Below are positions 1 through 5,930 of a stretch of DNA of 10,902 nt, piece by piece. The stretch comes from a bacterium (GTDB lineage: Bacteria; Bipolaricaulota; Bipolaricaulia; UBA7950; UBA9294). The notes beneath the pieces are model-generated. The model worked only from the letters and a program-made list of their open reading frames with translations. It made no database searches and was not told the DNA's origin. The position numbers and the translations under genes were made by a program. Position 1 is the stretch's first letter, and the number at the start of each line of letters is the position of its first letter. The stretch lies in the NCBI GenBank assembly GCA_030671645.1, contig DAOVHV010000021.1, forward strand, positions 1 through 10,902. The letters run 5' to 3'.

Positions 1-1147
1 AATGGATCTGCTGGCTGAGAAGTTGGGGATGGACCGTGCCGAGATCAGGCGGCGCAATGTCCTGAAGTCGGGAGATCGATCCTCGACAGAGCAACTGCTC
101 GAAAACAGTGTAGGAATTGCCGAATCGCTCGATCGTGCCACCGAGATAATCGGTTGGCAAGATCGGTTGGCAGCCGTTGCTGCGTTCAATGCCGAACACG
201 ACGGCGTGAGCCGTGGCCTTGGCATCTCTTGCGTGCTGTACGGCGTGGGGCTGGGCGGCAAGGCGCCGTTTTTGGACAAGGCCGGAGTCACCATGAAGTT
301 GGAAGCCGACGGTTCGGTGGCCGTGGCGGTCGGAACGGTGGAAATGGGCCAAGGCCTCACGACGTCCCTCCTGCAAATCGCTGGCGAGGAGTTGGGCATT
401 TCGATCGAGAGAATCCAACTGGCTCCGGTGGATACGTCGCGTGTTCCCGATTCCGGGCCGACGGTCGCCTCACGAGGCACCATGATGTCGGGGTTGGCTG
501 TACTCGATGCTGCGCGGAAGCTACACAAACGCGTCAAAGAGGTGGCTGAGGCTCAGGGTATCGCGAAGTCCGAGATTCGTGACCGATGGGACGAGATCGC
601 GCGCGCATTCTGGCTCAACAACGTCGATCCGGCAGTAGAAGGCTGGGCCAAGACCGAGCCTGTGTCCTGGGATCCGGAAACCGGACTCGGGGACGTGTAT
701 CCGGTCTATGCCTACGCCACCCACATTGCAGAGGTGGAAGTGGATCGAATAACCGGGGAGACGGACGTGATCGATTTCGTGGCCGTGCATGATTCGGGTC
801 GCATTGTCAATCGAACGTTGGCCACAGGACAAGTGCAAGGTGGAGTAGCTCAGGGCATCGGATTTGCTCTCATGGAAGACATTCCGCAACGTGACGGCTT
901 CCTCATTGTCAATGGATTGACAACTTATCGCTTGCCCACCATTCGTGACGTGGTTCTTGACATGGGTGTCGATTTCGTCGAGGCTGAGTTCCCAGCCGGT
1001 CCATTCGGGGCCAAGGGTCTCGGCGAAGTGCCACTGATGGCCTCTCATGCTGCCGTGGCCGGTGCCGTCAGCCATGCTGTCGGGCATCAAGTTACGCGCT
1101 ATCCGCTCGATCCGAACACCGTTTCCGGATTATTGCGGAAGCTCTGA
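1..1147 (+). CDS. Xanthine dehydrogenase/aldehyde oxidase-family molybdopterin-binding subunit, C-terminal part (5' end outside window)
   Basis: This is the large catalytic subunit of a molybdenum hydroxylase, which hydroxylates a purine, aldehyde or aromatic heterocycle and passes electrons to FeS and FAD partners. About 380 residues are visible. Counting from the first in-frame Met at base 2, there is a VEMGQG molybdopterin-contact motif in the first third. An SRGT...G segment follows near residue 160, then a GQVQGGVAQGIG loop, then PFGAKGLGE, whose Glu (about residue 342) is the expected catalytic base. The opening residues (MDLLAEKLGMD) match an internal family segment, so that Met is not the true start and the gene continues upstream. 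The visible part is intact. The substrate cannot be told from this fragment, and the FeS and FAD partners are not in the window. The family is sure; xanthine as substrate is only a default. Confidence 0.93.
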   Translation, partial: MDLLAEKLGMDRAEIRRRNVLKSGDRSSTEQLLENSVGIAESLDRATEIIGWQDRLAAVAAFNAEHDGVSRGLGISCVLYGVGLGGKAPFLDKAGVTMKLEADGSVAVAVGTVEMGQGLTTSLLQIAGEELGISIERIQLAPVDTSRVPDSGPTVASRGTMMSGLAVLDAARKLHKRVKEVAEAQGIAKSEIRDRWDEIARAFWLNNVDPAVEGWAKTEPVSWDPETGLGDVYPVYAYATHIAEVEVDRITGETDVIDFVAVHDSGRIVNRTLATGQVQGGVAQGIGFALMEDIPQRDGFLIVNGLTTYRLPTIRDVVLDMGVDFVEAEFPAGPFGAKGLGEVPLMASHAAVAGAVSHAVGHQVTRYPLDPNTVSGLLRKL

Positions 1148-1157
1148 TCCATTGCAT

Positions 1158-1199
1158 AGAGAAGGAGAAGGGCTGGCGCCCTTCTCCTTCTCATCTTAC
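1158..1199 (+). terminator. Intrinsic terminator between convergent genes
   Basis: A perfect inverted repeat lies at 1159-1192. Its 14-bp arms are GAGAAGGAGAAGGG and the exact complement, and one more C-G pair closes a TGGC tetraloop, giving 15 bp in all. It starts 11 bases after the stop of the molybdopterin subunit gene. The plus-strand flank is fairly T-rich (ATCTTACTTATTTCC). The minus-strand flank is not, so it probably works best for the plus-strand gene. It also sits just beyond the end of the minus-strand secreted-protein gene, so it may serve both. Confidence 0.85.
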
Positions 1200-1226
1200 T
1201 TATTTCCTTACTGCAAATTGCGTGTG

Positions 1227-1940
1227 CTACATGCCGAGCAGTGCGAATAATGCGCCGAAGTCAACGGCTCCTGCCACCACATCCGAGAGATCGGTTACTC
1301 CCAACATCCCCATAATGGTGTTAAAGAAGTTCTCAATACCCTCGGGCGGCGAGGCCATGATGATCGGCATCAACGAGTCGGCCAACGACATGCCGAGTGA
1401 TTCCGACAGGCCCGCTAGATAGGCGGCGTTGTCCATGAAGAACTGCTCGAACGCGGCCAACAGTGCGTCCGGATTGGCTTCACGAACAGCGACGATACCG
1501 ATTCCGAACAGGCGTCCCAGCACGGCGATGGACGTGAAGAACGGCGAACCGATGGGAATCGTGTTGCCGACTTCGTCCATCTTGAGCAACTGAGCCAGCG
1601 CGGGAACAGCTCCTAGGGGCAGATCCACTTGAAACGTTCCGTACTTGACTAGCGACCCTACTGCTGGAGGAATACGGCCGAAGTCAAAGGTAGTGCCTGT
1701 CAGGGGTCCGAGCAGGACCATGTCACCACCGAGTGCGATGTAGTTCGTAATGGTGACTTCCTGTTCGAACTCTAGGTGCAGGATGTTCGCTGTTTCCCCG
1801 GTGGTGTTGTTGAAGAACCAAACCATCGTGTCACCTGCAGCGTGTGTCTCAATCCATGGGGCAACGGCTGTGGCTGACACGGCAAAAGACAGACTTACAA
1901 CCAGCCCCAATACCATCCATAGGTTCTTGGTTCGAATCAT
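1227..1940 (-). CDS. Secreted protein of unknown family with signal peptide
   Basis: This 237-residue protein is of a family I do not recognise. It opens with a clear Sec signal peptide: basic MIRTK, a hydrophobic run to about residue 20, and a probable cut after VSA (residue 23). Residues 30-110 look beta-rich, with FFNNTTGETANI, then a GGDMVLLGP segment and a Gly/Pro-rich turn. Residues 115-237 look mainly alpha-helical and are rich in Ala, Leu, Met and Gly, ending in FGALFALLGM. There is no cysteine, lipobox, PEP-CTERM or visible sorting signal. The start is firm: AAGGAGG (1947-1953) lies six bases upstream of ATG. It follows ispD by 81 bases, but a well-formed promoter at 1970-1998 suggests separate control. 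A periplasmic, outer-surface or extracellular location is inferred. A structural or adhesion-type role is possible but unsupported. Confidence 0.8.
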   Translation of the reverse strand: MIRTKNLWMVLGLVVSLSFAVSATAVAPWIETHAAGDTMVWFFNNTTGETANILHLEFEQEVTITNYIALGGDMVLLGPLTGTTFDFGRIPPAVGSLVKYGTFQVDLPLGAVPALAQLLKMDEVGNTIPIGSPFFTSIAVLGRLFGIGIVAVREANPDALLAAFEQFFMDNAAYLAGLSESLGMSLADSLMPIIMASPPEGIENFFNTIMGMLGVTDLSDVVAGAVDFGALFALLGM

Positions 1941-1969
1941 ACCAGCCTCCTTGGCGAAGTGAATGAATC

Positions 1970-1998
1970 ATTCTAGCCGGATGAGGCGGCTCTGACAA
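1970..1998 (-). promoter_or_regulatory. Sigma70-like promoter for the secreted-protein gene
   Basis: Read on the minus strand, TTGTCA (1993-1998) and TAGAAT (1970-1975) each match consensus at five of six positions, with an ideal 17-base spacer. Transcription would start near 1963, about 10 bases before the strong ribosome site at 1947-1953. The spacer holds a 5-bp inverted repeat, AGCCG-N7-CGGCT (1975-1991). The site lies between the ispD stop and the next start, so the secreted-protein gene need not depend on the ispD operon. Confidence 0.65.
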
Positions 1999-2021
1999 CG
2001 GGAGGGTCGTTCTCGATGGAC

Positions 2022-2696
2022 CTATCCCCGGGACGCTGCAATCGCTTCGGCTAAAGAGAGATCCTCCAGGCGTGTCACCTTGATGTTGGTGGGTTCGCCT
2101 GCAACAGTGGCGACGGTTTCGCCGGCCAACAAAATGGCGGTGGCATCATCACGAATCTCCGGCGCCGCGGCTTCAAGACAGCGGAGAATGAGATCGCGTC
2201 TGAAAGCCTGTGGCGTTTGTGCGCGAACAAGCGGATGGTTGCTCAAATCGCTCAACGTCTCGATGCGAGACGTTGTCTCGTCGACGCGATGTAGATAATC
2301 GGGGATCGGGAGAACTGGGATGACGGCGTTCTCATACTGAGCCACGGTCAAGATATGTTGGATGAGGGTCGGGGATGGGAAGGGGCGTGCTCCATCATGG
2401 ATCAGCACGATATCGCTCTGTGCGGCGCGGACACCGATCAACGACGAATCGCGGCGAGTCTCCCCGCCCTCAACGAGGTGGCAATGGTCTGTGATTGGTC
2501 GAATCAGTCGTTGGACTTCCTCCATTTCGTCGGAGTGCACCACGAGAATGAGATCGTCAAGTTCGGGAATGCGGGCGAAAACACTGACAGTATGGCAAAT
2601 CAACGCTTGCCCATAAATGGGAAGAAGGACCTTGTTCTCGTTCGCTTGCATCCGATCCCCGCGTCCGGCCGCAAGGATCACTGCGCTTGCGGTCAT
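2022..2696 (-). CDS. ispD: 2-C-methyl-D-erythritol 4-phosphate cytidylyltransferase (IspD)
   Basis: This cytosolic enzyme couples CTP with MEP to give CDP-methylerythritol, the third step of the methylerythritol-phosphate route to isoprenoids. The 224 residues match the usual length. Family motifs appear in order: AVILAAGRGDRM (nucleotide-binding loop, R15), NKVLLPI (K22), IHDGARPF (D101, R104), RAQTPQAF (R158) and NIKVTRLEDLSLAEA (K206). These fit the catalytic and substrate residues known from the E. coli enzyme. The start at 2696 is chosen because its ATG overlaps the upstream lipoprotein stop as ATGA and begins the family's conserved N-terminus. A longer in-frame extension to 2768 runs into the lipoprotein gene and adds non-conserved residues. 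No strong ribosome site is visible, which fits translational coupling. ispF, often adjacent or fused, is not in this window. Confidence 0.96.
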   Translation of the reverse strand: MTASAVILAAGRGDRMQANENKVLLPIYGQALICHTVSVFARIPELDDLILVVHSDEMEEVQRLIRPITDHCHLVEGGETRRDSSLIGVRAAQSDIVLIHDGARPFPSPTLIQHILTVAQYENAVIPVLPIPDYLHRVDETTSRIETLSDLSNHPLVRAQTPQAFRRDLILRCLEAAAPEIRDDATAILLAGETVATVAGEPTNIKVTRLEDLSLAEAIAASRG

Positions 2697-3196
2697 GGCG
2701 TCGATGTGCCGAGTGACGTCAGCTTTCTTAGAACGAGGGTATCCGGGTCGATGGTATAGGCTTCCCATGTGTCGGAGCGGTTGGAGTTGAAATAGATGGC
2801 TCCATCGATGCCCCAGTCGGGATTGATATCGTCGGCCTCGTGCGTGGTGAGTCGAACCACCTCGAGATTGGCCAGGTCAAGCATATAGATGTCAACGTTC
2901 TCGTCGCGGCTCGATGCGAACACGATGCGAGTGCCATCAGGCGACCAGTCCGGTGACCAGTCCGGGTGTTCGTTGACTGTGAGTTGCCGCTCGATGTTCG
3001 TGCTCAGATCGAGCGTGAACAACTCCAGGCTCGATTCAGCGGTCGACTCGTAGGCGATCGTGGTGCCGTCCGGGCTGAGCGCCGGCTCCCAATAGGTGTA
3101 TTCGGTCTCATCACCGCCGAAGAGTCCGCATCCTGAAACAGCCAATAAGCAGACGCCGGCCAAAATTCCGGTAATAGACAGGTTTCGTTTGTTCAT
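2693..3196 (-). CDS. Small TolB/PD40-type beta-propeller lipoprotein
   Basis: This 167-residue lipoprotein has an N-terminal signal (MNKR, then a hydrophobic run) ending in the lipobox LAVSGC, so Cys23 should be lipidated and the protein anchored to a membrane on its periplasmic face. Three PD40-type blades follow: PALSPDGTTIAYES (about 38-51), DWSPDGTRIVFASS (about 83-96) and NPDWGIDGAIYFNSNR (about 125-140). A full propeller needs six or seven blades and TolB has about 430 residues, so this is a partial propeller that may oligomerise. Blade two carries a PDWSPDWSP duplication from a 12-base tandem repeat. AAGGA lies seven bases before the ATG at 3196; an upstream in-frame extension overlaps the PIN/TRAM gene and lacks a signal. 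The gene sits between the PIN/TRAM gene and ispD and is coupled to ispD by ATGA. No Pal or Tol partner is nearby, so a Tol-system role is not supported. Confidence 0.85.
   Translation of the reverse strand: MNKRNLSITGILAGVCLLAVSGCGLFGGDETEYTYWEPALSPDGTTIAYESTAESSLELFTLDLSTNIERQLTVNEHPDWSPDWSPDGTRIVFASSRDENVDIYMLDLANLEVVRLTTHEADDINPDWGIDGAIYFNSNRSDTWEAYTIDPDTLVLRKLTSLGTSTP
2943..2966. repeat. 12-base in-frame tandem duplication inside the PD40 lipoprotein gene
   Basis: Two adjacent 12-base units, gaccagtccggt and gaccagtccggg, differ at one position. On the coding (minus) strand they give a four-residue PDWS duplication in the propeller blade. The repeat preserves frame and looks like a recent slippage or unequal-exchange event. 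Confidence 0.85.
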
Positions 3197-3209
3197 CACT
3201 CCGTCCTTG

Positions 3210-4259
3210 TTAGCGTTCCCAGCGTGAGTGGTCGCTTTCCGGCTCCACGAACAGCATGCGCCCGGCATCCGTTTGTAGCGTGCTCTTCACGACTGCCTTG
3301 ATGGTTCGTCCGATGTGTCGCCGACCGTTCTCGACCACCACCATGGTGCCGTCATCCAGATAGCCAACGCCTTGATTGATCTCCTCTCCACGGTCGATGA
3401 TCTCGACAGAGATGTCTTCGCCCGGTATGAAGCGGGGCTTGACAGCATTGGAGAGCTCGTTGACGTTGAGAATAGAGACGCCTTCGACTTGAGCAACCCG
3501 GTTGAGATTGTAGTCAGTTGTGATGAGAACGGCCGATTCGTCCTTGGCGAGATGAATCAGTTTGCGATCTACCTCGCGAATGGTGGGGTAATCCCTTGTC
3601 GTCACGCGGATGGGAACGTTTTCGTCCTGCATCAGCTGATTTAGAACATCAAGCCCACGGCGCCCTTTGCGACGGCGCAGGCTGTTCGAGGAATCGGCGA
3701 TGTTCTGTAGTTCGTCGAGCACAAACTCAGGTACAAGAATCTCGCCTTCCACAAATCCTGTGGCCAGCAAGCTTCCGATCCGTCCGTCGATGATGATGCT
3801 GGTATCCAGGATCTTCTTCGGCGCAGCTCCTCGTTGGTTTCGCGAATTCGCATGATCTCCCCGCGTTCTTCCGACGGGAGTATTGATGAGAAATCCGATT
3901 CGCAAGCCGAGCAGGCAGCTGCCCATGAGAAAGGCGCCTTGTGCAATCCGCGCTCCATCGGATGCCGGGAACGCCATGGCAATGGCGTAGTAGAAGATGA
4001 CCCCGACGACCGTCCCGCCCAGTCCGACCAACAGGCTGTTCAGCACCCGATGTTCGGCTCCTTCCTCCTCAAACGCGGGAGAAAGCCGTTTCCAGATTAA
4101 GGCTATTCCCGTTGCCAGAATGCCACCAGAAATTCCTCCGATAATTACGTTGGACCATAACATGGACATGAATCCGAACGGTGGGAAAAGCTGGTAGACA
4201 ACTGAGATGGCAGCACCGATGAAGGTCAGGGATAGAAGGAATAACAGAGAATACAGCAT
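3210..4259 (-). CDS. Membrane-anchored PIN/TRAM-domain protein (YacL family), predicted ribonuclease
   Basis: This 349-residue protein has four predicted membrane segments (about 1-24, 33-56, 72-97 and 103-126) and then a cytoplasmic PIN nuclease-like domain from about 148. The acidic PIN residues are present: D152 in KILDTS, E183 in LDEL, D204 in RRGLD and D249 in ITTDYN. A C-terminal TRAM domain, a likely RNA-binding beta-barrel, spans about 275-340 (PGEDISVEIIDRGEEINQG, then GYLDDGTMVVVENGRRHIG). PIN plus four acidic residues implies metal-dependent RNA cleavage, but YacL-type substrates are poorly known. The ATG at 4259 is preferred because AGGTGG lies five bases upstream. A GTG at 4268 would add three residues but leaves only two bases after AAGGA. 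Lying in the ispD operon is a recurrent arrangement. An unusual hairpin occupies its 5' leader. Confidence 0.93.
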   Translation of the reverse strand: MLYSLLFLLSLTFIGAAISVVYQLFPPFGFMSMLWSNVIIGGISGGILATGIALIWKRLSPAFEEEGAEHRVLNSLLVGLGGTVVGVIFYYAIAMAFPASDGARIAQGAFLMGSCLLGLRIGFLINTPVGRTRGDHANSRNQRGAAPKKILDTSIIIDGRIGSLLATGFVEGEILVPEFVLDELQNIADSSNSLRRRKGRRGLDVLNQLMQDENVPIRVTTRDYPTIREVDRKLIHLAKDESAVLITTDYNLNRVAQVEGVSILNVNELSNAVKPRFIPGEDISVEIIDRGEEINQGVGYLDDGTMVVVENGRRHIGRTIKAVVKSTLQTDAGRMLFVEPESDHSRWER

Positions 4260-4281
4260 GCCCGCCACCTTCCTTTGGCCA

Positions 4282-4320
4282 CGAGTAGAAGTCCTTCGGG
4301 GAACTTCTGCTCGTTTTCCT
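4282..4320 (+). terminator. Terminator-like hairpin in the divergent intergenic region
   Basis: Arms CGAGTAGAAG (4282-4291) and CTTCTGCTCG (4304-4313) pair over ten positions as plus-strand RNA with one G-U wobble. An inner TCC/GGA stem is closed by a UUCG-type loop, and TTTTCCT follows at once. This is the form of an intrinsic terminator reading rightward, yet no plus-strand gene lies just upstream. It may stop antisense transcription coming out of the PIN/TRAM gene before the prmC promoter. On the minus strand it falls within the likely 5' leader of the PIN/TRAM mRNA, with one A-C mismatch, just before the ribosome site, so it could instead affect translation there. Confidence 0.5.
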
Positions 4321-4330
4321 CAGATGTCCC

Positions 4331-4359
4331 ATTATACGTAGCGCTTGTATTCACTACAA
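4331..4359 (-). promoter_or_regulatory. Sigma70-like promoter for the PIN/TRAM-lipoprotein-ispD operon
   Basis: On the minus strand, a perfect TATAAT (4331-4336) stands 17 bases downstream of TTGTAG (4354-4359; three of six match TTGACA). Transcription would start near 4324 and give a leader of about 65 bases that contains the hairpin at 4282-4313. The -35 element lies inside the inverted repeat at 4344-4360. Confidence 0.65.
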
Positions 4360-4360
4360 G
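4344..4360. promoter_or_regulatory. Inverted repeat covering both divergent -35 elements (operator candidate)
   Basis: CTTGTA-N5-TACAAG is a perfect 6+6 dyad over 17 bases. It contains the -35 hexamer of the prmC promoter on one side and that of the PIN/TRAM promoter on the other. A dimeric regulator bound here would block both. Part of the symmetry follows from two facing TTGTA -35 elements, so a regulator is not required to explain it. Confidence 0.45.
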
Positions 4361-4373
4361 ATTTCGCTATTGT
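4345..4373 (+). promoter_or_regulatory. Sigma70-like promoter for prmC-ftsE-ftsX
   Basis: TTGTAT (4345-4350) and TATTGT (4368-4373) each match consensus at four of six positions with a 17-base spacer. The expected start of transcription is near 4380, so the leader before prmC is very short. This promoter overlaps the facing one for the PIN/TRAM gene, and its -10 and start region lie within a second inverted repeat (4363-4383). Confidence 0.5.
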
Positions 4374-4383
4374 AATCAGCGAA
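4363..4383. promoter_or_regulatory. Second inverted repeat over the prmC -10 and start region (operator candidate)
   Basis: TTCGCT-N9-AGCGAA is a perfect 6+6 dyad over 21 bases. It starts two bases after the first dyad and covers the -10 box and likely transcription start of prmC. If it acts on DNA, it would affect only the rightward operon. The right half includes the first base of an ATG at 4383 that opens a 13-codon leader frame. Confidence 0.4.
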
Positions 4384-4424
4384 TGAGGGCTCTCGGCCCT
4401 TGTGGGTGGGGGGGACTACACTGA
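4383..4424 (+). other. Possible 13-codon leader ORF in front of prmC
   Basis: An ATG at 4383 opens a 13-codon frame ending in TGA at 4422-4424. The stop overlaps an in-frame CTG of prmC at 4421-4423 as CTGA. The ATG lies almost at the predicted transcription start, so it would be read as a nearly leaderless ORF. The encoded peptide is Gly-rich with no attenuator-like run of one amino acid. It may be chance. Confidence 0.2.
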
Positions 4425-5278
4425 CTACCGAATGGACCATCCGAGAGGTTCTGAATTGGACCCGTGGCTATTTCGAGGGTGCAGGAATCGTGCAGCCTCG
4501 TCTGGAAGCGGAAATTTTACTTGCGCATGCCCTTGATGCCAATCGATTACACTTGTATCTGGCGCCCGACAAACCTCTCACAATCGACGAACGATCACGC
4601 TATCGAAGTGTGGTGCAACAGCGCCGTTCGGGAACTCCACTTCAGCATGTGATCGGCGAGGTCAGCTTCTATGGATTGCGATTCCGCGTGGATCGTGAGA
4701 CTTTGATTCCGCGGACTGAGACCGAAGAACTGCTGGATCAGGTGATCCAGCTTGCTCCCCGGGATCGGGAGATCCGCTGCTTGGATTTGGGCACTGGAAC
4801 CGGAGTGATCGCCGTTTGTATGGCCCGATACCTTCCAATGGCTCAAGTAACAGCCGTTGACATCTCGCCCGCGGCGCTTCAGGTGGCGCGGGAAAACGCG
4901 AAGCTCAACGAGGTCGAAGATCGGATTGAATTTATCGAGTCCGATTGGTTCAGTCGTGTCGAGGGGAAATTCGATTTCATCGTATCCAATCCTCCGTATA
5001 TCTCTACTGAAGAGCTGGATGGGCTTCCCAGGGAAGTTCGAGAACACGAACCATCCGTCGCCTTGGACGGAGGGACTGACGGGTTGGAGAAGGTTCGAGC
5101 GATCGCTGCTCAACTTCGAACGCACCTTCGTCCGGACGGGGTTGTTCTGATGGAAATCGGACACGATCAAGGCGCGCGCGCCCAAGAGATCTTGGAGAAC
5201 ATCGAGCTTGCCGATGTCAGCATTGAGCGTGACATGGCAGGGAAGGACCGATTTGTCGTGGGGCGTTGCTTATCATGA
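4400..5278 (+). CDS. prmC: Peptide chain release factor N5-glutamine methyltransferase (PrmC/HemK)
   Basis: This cytosolic SAM-dependent enzyme methylates the glutamine of the GGQ motif in release factors RF1 and RF2 and so aids translation termination. An N-terminal helical domain (about 12-95) holds REVLNW and LEAEILLAHAL. The linker carries TLIPRTETEEL (101-111), followed by SAM motif I LDLGTGTGVIAV (128-139), motif II AVDIS (152-156) and the diagnostic NPPY (197-200), then LDGGTDGL. Length is normal for the family. The start is uncertain. TTG at 4400 has GAGGG ten bases upstream, GTG at 4406 is next, and CTG at 4421 would give the N-terminal length closest to E. coli PrmC and follows a G-run. 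It begins a three-gene run, overlapping the ATPase gene as ATGA. The usual partner prfA is not in the window. Confidence 0.95.
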   Translation: MWVGGTTLTTEWTIREVLNWTRGYFEGAGIVQPRLEAEILLAHALDANRLHLYLAPDKPLTIDERSRYRSVVQQRRSGTPLQHVIGEVSFYGLRFRVDRETLIPRTETEELLDQVIQLAPRDREIRCLDLGTGTGVIAVCMARYLPMAQVTAVDISPAALQVARENAKLNEVEDRIEFIESDWFSRVEGKFDFIVSNPPYISTEELDGLPREVREHEPSVALDGGTDGLEKVRAIAAQLRTHLRPDGVVLMEIGHDQGARAQEILENIELADVSIERDMAGKDRFVVGRCLS

Positions 5279-5928
5279 TCCAAGTTTCCGAACTGCACTT
5301 TTCCACGGAGGACGGCGTCAAGGTTCTGGAAGATATTCATCTCCACGTTGAACAGGGCGAGTTGCTGCTGATCTTGGGATCGGCTGCGTCCGGAAAGTCC
5401 TTGCTCCTGGGATTGCTGGGGGCTCAAATCTCTCCGCAGCGAGGCCAGATCCTTGTGCATGGACGGAACGTCGCCCGGTTGGGCCCCGACAAGATGCTTA
5501 CCCTGCGACGTCGCATTGGTGTGTATCCTCAGGGTTTCGTGCCGCTTCCCAGGACCGTTCACGAGAACGTGACCTTCAAACTGCGTGCGTTGGGCAACTA
5601 CCGGGAGCAAGCCGAGGAAAAGGTCCTGTACGCACTCGAGACGACGGGATTAATCCGGCAACAAGGTGTCGATGCCCTTGAGCTATCGTCGATCGATCGG
5701 ATTCGGTTGGGAATTGCGCTGGCGCTTTGCCACGATCCCCTGTTGCTGCTGATCGACGAACCGTTTGAGGGATTGGCCGAAGAAGAGAAGGCGGAAGTTG
5801 CTCGCCTGCTTTGCCGAATGAATACGGGGCACCTCTCGATCCTCGTAGCAACTCGCGGACCGGTGCCGCCGGGGTTGGAGATGTTCCGACGTGTTCGTCT
5901 GGTCGACGGGATGGTAAAAGGAGCATGA
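5275..5928 (+). CDS. ftsE: FtsE-like ABC ATPase with eroded motifs
   Basis: This 217-residue protein is the nucleotide-binding partner of the FtsX-type permease encoded next. FtsEX complexes span the inner membrane and control peptidoglycan hydrolases in division or growth. Walker A is GSAASGKS (35-42), the Q-loop is GVYPQGF (Q86) and Walker B is LLLLIDEP with D161 and E162. Other motifs depart from the family: the LSGGE(Q)QR signature reads LSSIDRIR (137-144), the D-loop reads FEGLAEEE without its Asp, and the switch His reads Arg194 in VATRGP. The frame is open and clean, so this is divergence and not frameshift decay. ATP binding seems kept, while hydrolysis may be weak or lost. The start at 5275 overlaps the prmC stop as ATGA, and its own stop overlaps the FtsX start the same way. 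A LolD/MacB-type ATPase is the alternative, but the FtsX neighbour favours FtsE. Confidence 0.82.
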   Translation: MIQVSELHFSTEDGVKVLEDIHLHVEQGELLLILGSAASGKSLLLGLLGAQISPQRGQILVHGRNVARLGPDKMLTLRRRIGVYPQGFVPLPRTVHENVTFKLRALGNYREQAEEKVLYALETTGLIRQQGVDALELSSIDRIRLGIALALCHDPLLLLIDEPFEGLAEEEKAEVARLLCRMNTGHLSILVATRGPVPPGLEMFRRVRLVDGMVKGA

Positions 5929-5930
5929 AT

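Noticed and set aside
521..1090. Minus-strand 189-codon open frame inside the molybdopterin subunit gene
   Set aside because: It is antisense to a clearly coding, motif-bearing gene and has no family features of its own.
2355..2759. Plus-strand open frame opposite ispD
   Set aside because: Antisense shadow; IspD catalytic motifs on the minus strand settle the coding frame.
2697..2768. 24-residue N-terminal extension of IspD
   Set aside because: It overlaps the lipoprotein gene and lies outside the conserved start of the family; the ATGA overlap marks 2696 as the start.
4595..5185. Minus-strand 196-codon open frame opposite prmC
   Set aside because: It is a shadow of the prmC reading frame, which carries all PrmC motifs.
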